NCBI GenBank assembly: GCA_032719365.1
Contig: CM064868.1
Coordinates: 15,356,463-15,420,462, forward strand
Direction: 5' to 3'
DNA length: 64,000 nt
Source of the DNA: Prinsepia uniflora
Taxonomy: Eukaryota > Streptophyta > Magnoliopsida > Rosales > Rosaceae
Part shown: positions 25,767 through 34,958 of the stretch, in pieces
Position numbering within the stretch: position 1 is the first letter of the stretch
How the letters are laid out: every line of letters starts with the position of its first letter
The notes under the pieces: model-generated
Seen by the model: the letters and a program-made list of their open reading frames with translations, nothing else
What the model was told of the DNA's origin: nothing
The model's database searches: none
Translations under genes and position numbers: made by a program

Positions 25767-28700
25767 ATGGCAGAATGCTCTGTCAAGATTGAACATACTC
25801 ATGGTTCGTTTCTTTATTTTAGTTTTTATATAATTAATGCAATATCTATGTGACTATGATATTTGCGGTTAGTATTTGAATGCTCAATTCTCCAAGCAGA
25901 GTAATGTTTATTGGTGATTTTTAGATTTGAGATTGCCTATGTTGAATAAGCAGGAATTAGGATTTTTTTTTATTTTTTTTATTTCTCATATTAGTTGCAA
26001 CTTTTTGTATCCAAATTTTTGCCTTGTTGGATTTCAAAATTTCAGGGGTGCTGGGTAGATGGTGATCATGTCTTATGTTGTATCTGGTTATATTTTTGTA
26101 GAAACTTAGAGCACAGAGGAAAAATATCTTCTGAGTTGTATTCATCATGAAAAACAAGTTACAATGTGAAAGCTGTTATATGAGCTAAGGAGCAAAGGCA
26201 GGATTAGATTGAAAAGAGAGAGAAGAAAAGTCAGCCACTCTAGGAACCTAGACTAGGACAATTGATGGGACTAGAACATACATCAGTCCAAATAAAAGAG
26301 AAAACGTACGTGTTGACAAAGCTTTACACTAAAGAGTCCTTCGTATAATTTGTGAGTGCAATTTTTTTTTTTTTGATAAATCTTGTGAGTTATAATTTGT
26401 GAGTGCGAGATTCCAACTTGAAGTAAACTAAGTTGCAATAGTATATCTAGGATGTAACTAGGTATGTCAATAATTTTTTGTTTCGTTTTCTTTCTCATCT
26501 TTGCTTCTTTTCGGATGATATTGTTTTTGGAATAAAATACATTAGAACTGAGCCAAGCTGAAGAGGACAATCAACCTGCATTACAAGTAAGAATTTCACT
26601 CAATTTGTTATGCTTACTTACCTCCTTGGCATTTTCCATTTGGTGATCATACTCTGTTCTAATATGAACTTTTGTTTGTGGAGAATGCTGCTGCATCGAG
26701 TGAAATTCTTAACATTCAAGAGAAAAAGTTTGTTGTTTTTAGCCCCACCCTTTTGCTTTAATATCTTCCTTGTATTGTATTGCTACAATGAACAAGCAAT
26801 TTTTTTCACTTTTCATTCGTGGTTTTTTTTTTCTTCTTATAAATGTATATGTTAAGAGATTCATCTGGAAAAAGAAGGAAAAGGAAACCAAGATTTAAAA
26901 TGTTGCCACACCGCGTTGGCTTGTTGGAGCCTTGGAATATGATCATTTGCGAGTTGGTAAGATAAGAATTTTACTGTTTCAAATATAAAATTTTCGTCTG
27001 CGTTTTAGTTGATAATTTCACCCTCTCCTCTATGCATGTGATTGTGGAGAAGACTCCAACTGCGAGCATGAAATTTCTTGAAATGACGACCTTCCGGATG
27101 TTAGCTGCCAATTCCCTAAGCTTTAATTAATTACCTTGATTTGTATTGCTTTGATATAATGCCATTAATAGGACTGTTATGATGTGGTATTTATGCATTT
27201 GATATATGTTCAGGAATCCGATGGATAGACATAACCCCAAAACCTGTTTAGACGCGAGAAAATTGAGAAAGAGGCGTCCAAATTATATACCAGTAATAAT
27301 TGCACTGAATCAATTATATTTTCATCCTATGTATCCATTCAGTAGATATTCTATGTTCTGATTTGAGCTTCCATGCAGGTCACTCTGGAGAAGGATCCAA
27401 GTAGTGACATTCGTGACATTGACATGAAGAAGTTTGTTACCTTGCTATATTGGAATAACATTATTCCCTTTTCATTTATGTCTTTTATATATATACATAA
27501 ACATCTATACAGAAGGCTGAATGCTTGTTATTTATTTTGACTGCAGATACAATGTTCATGCTGATACGTCTCTTCGAGCTTTTGTTTATTTTATTGGGTT
27601 ACGGATTGGGTGCAGTACAAAGAAGCCTCTATATGTATCTTTCAAGAACACTGAACCTCCCATGAGTGAGTTGCTGACTCGTTTTTCGCATATATCTTGT
27701 TCCCAAAGTAGCGGTTGTAATAATTCTTCCGATGTTACAGCTGCCTTGATGTCCACAATCGATGAGGAAAATAAAGACGAAGATGGGTATCTTCACATGA
27801 CCTACAGTGGAAGAGATAAAAATGCGCTTGGTATGTGCAGTTATGTTTCTTCTGTTTGGTAAAATTGTCACTGTAATTGAAGATTGTCTTTTCATAGTGA
27901 GTATGGTTTGTTTTGGAAATGGTGACCAATTTGTCTCTAATTATTATTTCTCATTCGTTTTCTTCTGATGTTTTTGGCACTAAATTATACAACAACCCCA
28001 GCTCAAGGGAACATTCGTGATCTTTATTTAGATGCATCAACGAAAAATACAATTATATGGAGAGGGCACATGATGTTTTTAGACTCCTTGGATACGAGGG
28101 CATGCCAGCTGGTAAGAATTTCACTGTACCAAATATGCGTACGTCCTATAGCTTCAGTTTAAACTCTCTATTCTAATTTGAGCCTTTACGCATTTGATTG
28201 TGGGGAAGGCTGCTGATCCGAGGAATCTTCGCTTTCTGAGTGAGGAGGTGAAAAGGTCGGTGTATAATTCCATTGTTCTTAATTTTTTCGATTTATATTG
28301 CAAAAATGGAGTGAGAAGTTTTCATTTTTTCTTTTGATATATGTTTAGGATTTTGATAGCGGGTTACAACCGCCGCAACTGTTTTGATGGTTGGAAGTTG
28401 AGGGAGAAGCGTCCTGATCATATACCAGTGAGAATTTACCGCATCGAATGTCTTTACTTCCTATGCATTTGCCATTCGGTTGATATACTTTGTGTTATAA
28501 TTTGAGCTTCCATGCAGGTCCATGTGGAGAAGGATGCAAAGAGTGGCATTCCTGACATTGCCCGGAAGAAGTTAGTCTTCCATTCTCACTCAATTGCTTT
28601 ATTTATCTTCATTTTCATTTGCTATAGTGAAAATGGATTGTTCGATATTCATTTATTTTTTTGCTGCATGTGTTATGTAATTGCAGATACCATGTTTTTG

Positions 28701-28985
28701 GTGGAATTTCTCTGGAAGAATTTGTTAGATTTATTCAGTTGAAAATACGCTTGAAAGGAAAGCCTCTATTTGTTTTCTTCAAGAACACTGTGCCTCCTTC
28801 AGGTGATTTTAAGGATATTACTAGCATGTTCTCGAATTTTTCATAGTTGCAATAATCCTTGGAATGTTGCAGGCACGTTGCTGTCCACAATCGATGAGGA
28901 AAATAAGGATGAAGATGGATATCTTCACATCACCTACAGTGGAAAAGAGTTTTTGGATCCAAATCCAATGATGAGCAAGCTCTGA
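25767..28985 (+). CDS. ATG8-like: Tandem ATG8-domain protein (two ATG8-like folds in one 376-aa model)
   Basis: My gene model has 15 exons: 25,767-25,803; 26,546-26,586; 26,684-26,727; 26,857-26,956; 27,050-27,099; 27,214-27,292; 27,379-27,431; 27,547-27,665; 27,741-27,830; 28,002-28,111; 28,209-28,255; 28,349-28,427; 28,518-28,570; 28,687-28,802; 28,873-28,985. All junctions are GT-AG and the frame stays open to TGA (1,131 nt). Residues 92-204 and 258-364 are each an ATG8-like unit: basic helix (KRRPNYIP / KRPDHIP), EKD..S.I.DI strand, KKY-type start of the ubiquitin fold, FKNT.PP and IDEENKDEDGYLH...TYSG. Intron positions match canonical plant ATG8 genes. Residues 1-26 (MAECSVKIEHTH...) resemble the ATG8 N-terminus, and residues 27-41, 75-91 and 242-257 look like relics of the third ATG8 exon. 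ATG8 proteins are conjugated to membranes and bind autophagy cargo receptors. Here neither unit ends in the usual Phe-Gly, so lipidation is doubtful. The core exons are certain; exons 2-5, 10 and 11 are weaker. Confidence 0.75.
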
Positions 28986-29397
28986 GTTGATCCAATTGTA
29001 ATATGGCCAGGAATCATTTAACTTGATAGCATAGTAAATATGATTTGAACTCGGAGGGTGCTTGTGGTATTCTTTTTCCTTGCCTTATTTTTTCCTTAAA
29101 GGGTTTTGAAGGTAAGGTTTTAATGATGCCATATTTTGCACCCTCCACTATGTTTTTCTACTATTATTTTTGTTTTTCATGTTTATTTAATTTTTTTTCA
29201 ATCTGAATTTGTAATTTTAGAAAAACCCAATTGGGCCCGGTCCAAGCTGGGTTATTTGGTCTGACTCGATAAGCCCGATAAAAATTCGGCCCGATAAATT
29301 GCTTGAGCTTTTATATATGTGACGAAGCCAACCCGGCCAGCCCCGGTATTTTTCATAAAATTCCCATGAAAATTTTAGATTGGAGCCATCTACTTCA
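28986..29397 (+). other. 3' flank of the ATG8-like gene
   Basis: Presumed 3' UTR and intergenic sequence; AT-rich, with an imperfect AATAAA-like environment but no decisive polyadenylation signal. A GC-richer patch at 29,217-29,345 has no recognised content. Confidence 0.4.
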
Positions 29398-29545
29398 CAC
29401 TTTTGGCACGAAAATTCTAAAAGCAATCATCTTATTATTTTGTGTCTTTGAAACACTTTTGGCATGAAAATTCTAAAAGCAATCATCTTATTATTTTGTG
29501 TCTTTGAAACACTTTTGGCATGAAAATTCTAAAAGAAATCATGCT
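29398..29545. repeat. 56-bp tandem repeat, about 2.6 copies
   Basis: CACTTTTGGCAYGAAAATTC begins units at 29,398, 29,454 and 29,510; the copies are nearly identical, indicating recent expansion. A second, looser duplication of about 50 bp (GAGTTTGTGRTGTCTGAAA...) lies at 29,618-29,667 and 29,720-29,777, separated by a T-rich tract. Confidence 0.85.
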
Positions 29546-29898
29546 TATATATACTTTCTACATGAGGGATATATATAGATTATCTGAGTTTCAAATTCTT
29601 ACTTCACAGAAAATTATGAGTTTGTGATGTCTGAAAGTTTGTTTCTACCTGGAGTTGAAGAGTGAGTTTTTTTTTTTTTTTTTTTTTAATTTAGAAAAAA
29701 GAAACGAAATTGATATGGATGAGTTTGTGTTGTCTGAAAATTTGCCTCTGTGACCTGGAGTTGAAAAGTGAGTTTTTCCATTATGAATAATGAAAATGAT
29801 TTGAATTTTTTTTTTTTGGTTGGGTGAATAGTCTTGATGAAATGAAGAGCCTTTCATCCTGAAATCCTGAATCCGTAAATTGTTAGGCGTCATGTACC

Positions 29899-31829
29899 CA
29901 TTGATGAAAATGTCGCTGAATTTCGGCGAAATATCGCCGAAATTTCGGTAAATCCGGCCACCGGCATATAACAAGGGGGGAAGCTTAAACTTCCCGGAAA
30001 ATCGAGAATATCGACGGATATCGGCGAATGTCGTCGATAGGGGTCAATATCAACGATATTGACCGAAACAAAAATCAATTAACAGAGGAAATGGAAAAAA
30101 TTTCTCTTAGAGCCAAGGATGAAAATTTCTCTCAGAGAAGCACAATAATCAATTTGAAGAGAAGCACAATAATCAATTCATCCACCGTAATCAATTCAGA
30201 AATCCAGAGAAGAGAGAAAAGAAATTGAAGAGAAAAGAAAAATTGGGGCAAACCGCAAACCTCCCTTGAAAAATTGGGGCGAACCGCATCCTTGATCCTC
30301 CTCGAGACTTCCGTCGACGGCCAAACGTTCGCCGCACAGGACTCCTCAACCACCGACGACCACCTATCTCCCTCTCACTCACCGTCGCACCCGCACAACA
30401 CTCCTCTGCACTGCACCGTTCCACCACCGCTCAATTTCGTCCTCGAGGTCCTGCTAGATCGTTGATGGTTCCAGAAGGAAGCGCATCAATCACGATGTCG
30501 TAGTCACCGATGGGCTGGGCTATAGGGATCCGGTGCTCCTCACCGTGCCCGATGATCTCCTCTTCATCATCGACAAGTCCCCGTTCGACTCGCCGCCGCG
30601 AAACGTGCTACTGAGTTCAAGGTTCTCGCCGCCGCCCTTCTGTACAAGAGATCGATCTCGATCTCTCTCAAACCAAACAATAGTCAAGGCCTCAACTCAA
30701 CAACCCATTGTTTTTAAGCAACAAATAAAACAGCCCGTTTTGAGGGTTTTTTTTTTTTTTTGGGTCAAATTTAGTTTTTTGTTTTCCTTTTTAATTTCCT
30801 ATATAACTTTTATTTGTTCACAATTTTAAATATGAAGTAAAATATATTTTAGTAATTTATGTTGTATTTTAGAATATATATTTTTTAATATAGACCATAT
30901 TTTAATTTAGATTACATATTTAATGTGAAAAAAGGCTTAACTCACATATTTAGAATATATGTTTTAAACTTTAATTTAGAATTTATATTTCAATTTAGAA
31001 CATATATTTTAATTTAGAATACCTTGTTTAATCCAAAAAAAAAGTTAAGCCTTAAATATCTTTTTTTTTGGTCAAAATTCCAAATTTATTATTCACCTCA
31101 ATATATTTAGTAATATATGTTTTAGTATAAAATATGGCTTAGCTCATATATTTGGTAAAGTATGTTTTAATTTAGAATATATGTTTTATTTTAGAATTTA
31201 TATTTCAATTTAGAACATATATTTGGTTTTAGAGTACCTTGTTTAATCCAAAAAAAGATTAAGCCTTAAATATCCTTTTATTTTTGTAAAAATCATAATT
31301 TATTATTCATCTCAATATATTTAGTAAAATATGGTCTAGTTCATATATTTGGTAAAGCATGTTTTAATTTAGAATATATGTTTTAATTTAGAATTTATAT
31401 TTCAATTTACAACATATATTTTAATTTAGAATACCTTGTTTAATCCAAAAAAAAAATATTAAGCCTTAAATATCCTTTTATTTTTGTCAAAATCATAATT
31501 TATTATTCACCTCAATATATTTAGAACATATATTAAGTTTATTTTTAAGATTTTATACTGTTGGTTATCGGCAGACCTATATTCTATCATATGATTCATC
31601 ATATATTCATTATATCAAAGTCATTTTATAGTTTTTATTAATCCTATATAACCATTATTGGGTACTTAAGTTTTTCCCAAAATTTCATTCCAAATTTCCG
31701 TCATTTGGACCTAATTTCCGTCATTTTTGTTGACCGTAAATGATATCGATATCGATAACGATATTTGGGGCGAGATATCCATAAATTCGGCTAGCGATAT
31801 ATCCGTCGATATCGATATTTTCATCCTTG
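29899..31829. mobile_element. DNA transposon, hAT-like, 8-bp target duplication
   Basis: Bounded by identical CATGTACC at 29,891-29,898 and 31,830-31,837. The ends form a terminal inverted repeat of about 17 bp: CATTGATGAAAATGTCG at the left and CAAGGATGAAAATATCG reading inward from the right. Subterminal zones are packed with ATATCG/CGATAT words. An 8-bp duplication fits hAT elements, but no transposase is present, so it is non-autonomous. A GC-rich block at 30,250-30,690 has some coding character (a 98-codon frame at 30,533) and may be captured sequence; the rest, 30,760-31,560, is AT-rich with repeats of about 170-190 bp (TTTAATTTAGAATATAT...CCTTGTTTAATCCAAAA). Confidence 0.7.
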
Positions 31830-32009
31830 CATGTACCACAACGAAACAAAAGCCGTACTAGAAAAATCAATATTGTATTTTTCACGCGCGCGAGTATAAG
31901 TGAGATTTATTGCATACCTGTCAATGCTTGATCTGGTTGCCCATTTGTGAACTTGGTTTCTCTATCAATGTCCAACAGTTCGGACTCATTTTCTCCTTTC
32001 TGTGTGCAG

Positions 32010-32090
32010 ATTTATTGATTATGCATGCAAAGAGGGAATACCCGTGGTCATACTGACAGCGTATAGTAAGAGTGGCGTTCAAATTGCTAG
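32010..32090 (+). pseudogene. Single exon resembling HAD-superfamily hydrolase
   Basis: An 81-nt candidate exon (acceptor TGTGCAG, donor GTAATA) encodes FIDYACKEGIPVVILTAYSK followed by SGVQIAR. This resembles the segment following the cap domain in plant CbbY-like HAD hydrolases, where a Thr/Ser and Ser-Lys contact phosphate; the family assignment is from memory. No other exon of the same protein was found within several kilobases on either side, so this is probably a relic or a captured exon. The downstream stretch at about 32,285-32,350 has a short open frame without recognisable homology. Confidence 0.4.
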
Positions 32091-33563
32091 GTAATAATAA
32101 ACATTTTTTTAATGTTTATTTTTAGTGATAAGTTTCCAGAAGTTACCATCATTTGAGGTTCAGTGACTAAAAGTGGACTATTTGAGGTTCTCATTCTCAT
32201 ATACTGTTTAATAATCCGCTTGTGGATTTTGATTTTCCTAATGACTTTGAGTTCGTGTACCATTGTAATGTGCCGTACCATCCAGGAGCGACAGTATCCA
32301 TCCACTGCGGAGGCCTCGACTTGGAATTGGCCTTCAGTAGCTCAAGGCATCTTCAGAATTGAGGCTCGTGATTTATGATAACTTTTACTTGATTGAAGAT
32401 TGAAGATTCAAATGTTAAGTATGAAATTGTTCCATCCAATGCTTCCATCTAATTCAATAGTATTGAATTCATGATTATCAAATGCTTTCTATATGTCTTG
32501 CTTGTTGAGTCCTTATCATTTTTGTCAATTACAAAGCCTATTTTTTTCAAAAGCATTCCCATCCAAATTGTGATATCTTCTAACATTCTTTGGTATAAAT
32601 TGAGTCCAACAACAAAGTCCCCCAAAGCTGATATAACTCAATACAGCAACCTAGGGGAAGTTGGGAAAGTTAGATTCAATGTAGCCTTAGCTCCAAAACT
32701 CTGCTTCTAACATTAGCGACTCCTGATCAAACACATACTGATTTCTAGAAGCCGAAGAGACAAATGTTTTTCGTAAAAAAATAGCAATTGACCCTGTATA
32801 TGCATGATCCATTGTAGCAATTAATCCTATGTACGTATGATCCATTGTAGCAATTAATCCTATGTATGATCCCTTGTAGCAATTAATGCAAGTCAAAATA
32901 ATCAAATTACAGCTTACTACTTGAAATGCAATAAAAAATAGTCAATGAATCTCACTTTGAACCAAAGACTATAACTTGTCTCATTTTACGTCAAGAACTA
33001 ACACTGGTCTCATTTTGTTATTTGCACTCTAAATTTCGAAATTCGAGAAAATACATGAAGTGAGCTAGATGCTCATCGACGTTAGTAACAACTTTCGTTA
33101 TTTGCTTGACTATACCATGTCTTCGTTGTTTGCTTGACTATATCATGTAATGGGAGGATATTCATGGCTAATTTGACGTTTCCATGCTTTTTTGTGAAGT
33201 TGCTTCTACTTCGCTTCCATAACATGCAGCGGTACGCAGAACAATTAGACGCTTCCATAACATGCAACGGTACACAAGAACAATTAGACGTTTCGTAAAA
33301 TTTATTTCAAAAAGTGATATGAGGAGCTGATTTTGGCACTCCACAAATTACTTGATGTACTCCACTTTTTTATTTTAATGTTTTTTTCATGAATCAAACT
33401 TTCGAATTTGCCACTTTTTTTTTGTTTTTTTTTTATCAAATTGAAGATATCATTGATAGAAGGATTCGACAAGAAAGTAAATGTGTGCCATAAGCTAACG
33501 AGGCCTAATTAAAACCACACCATGAAAATCCTACTAGTCCAGTAAAGGATCACTGAGGAAAAG
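32091..33563. other. Intergenic region with short tandem repeats
   Basis: No gene recognised. Three small tandem repeats are visible: about 33-bp units of GCAATTAATCCTATGTA..ATGATCC at 32,784-32,888; a 27-bp doublet TTYGTTRTTTGCTTGACTAT at 33,095-33,150; and a doublet of about 41 bp, GCTTCCATAACATGCARCGG, at 33,215-33,290. Confidence 0.6.
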
Positions 33564-34958
33564 TGACACACCCCGACCCGAAAAGTCCACTTATGGCACG
33601 AAGATTGGGGCGTGATGGCCGACATCTGGACGATGATGTTCACATGACGAAAGCCATTTTAAGTTAAAACGTTGCGTTTTGGGGTGATCGGGTGAAACCT
33701 AACCGGTGAAAACTAATCACATTTTACCCAATAGAGGAAGCATAGAGCATGGGTGAAATTTGATGATCATACACTACACACTACCTGTCATTACCTAATT
33801 ACTCCATTAGTTCACTCCAAGCTAGAGAGTGAGTGTCAGAGCAGCAGATGCACCTCCTCGAAATTTGTGCGCATCGACAAGACATAAGGGGTTCAAAACA
33901 AGGGTGAGTGGACCCAAAAGCTTATTTCAGTGTAAAACCACAGTTAATAAAAACACACTTTAATCCCTCGTTTTATCAAAAATCTCAAACAGTTATAACT
34001 TACTTGCATGTAATACAAGAGATAAGAATAATAATAATAATTTAACAATAATTTTAAAACATATCCAGATGAGCCACGCAAAAATATAAGTATGTTACAA
34101 TGCCAACCCACTAAATACTTACTCTTGAGTCGCTCATCATAACTAGATATTTTTCTTGCGTACCACGACCACGTGAAGGACTAGCTGCAATGCACCATCA
34201 CCACGAGTCCCCTAAAGCTCGAGAACAGGACTAGCTCTTTTTAACTAATATAGCGAGAAACACGGGTAAACGGTCACGTGGAGGACTGGTGTCAGGACCC
34301 GTCCCAAATCTCCTAGGATTAATGTGGGACACGCCTGATCTCTTCTGACATGAAGTGCCAGACCAGAGAAATTCCGTCTCTAGCCCTCACCGGGGCGTCC
34401 AGAGCACGCCAGGATCGTAGGAAGAGGAGAGTGATGTCTCGTCTCTGCTACAGCCCGCATCCGCGATCAACCTGAAGGGTATTAAAACATGAAAACTGTG
34501 AATGGACAAAAACAATCATTTCATTAAAAACATTTTCACATAAAGACCTTTATACCCTTCACTAAAAGCATATGCATGCATTCAAAAACCATTTATCAAA
34601 CATTCATAAGACCATGTGAAAACGTATTCTCAAAACCTTTTAAGGGTTCATGCTCGATTCCCATAAACCGTCATGAACCATAAATCCATTTGGGTCCCCG
34701 ACCCGAAACCACAATCTTAAAACATGGAATACGGAAATCAAATCAATAGGGACTTAGCCCAAATCCATTCTTAGTGAAATACCAAAACACAGGATACGAA
34801 GTCTCTGCCCCCAAACCACTTTCCAAAACATAAAACACGGGGTCTCCGCCCCCAAATCACTTTCCATAAGAATCACATACGTACGCATACGTATAACCCA
34901 TCCGCGGCACTTCCGAGAAGATGCCAACTCGGGGCACACAACCCCTAGGGAACACATC

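Noticed and set aside
30533..30829. 98-codon frame as an intact gene inside the hAT-like element
   Set aside because: No start context, no recognised domain, and its end runs into poly-T; noted only as possible captured sequence.
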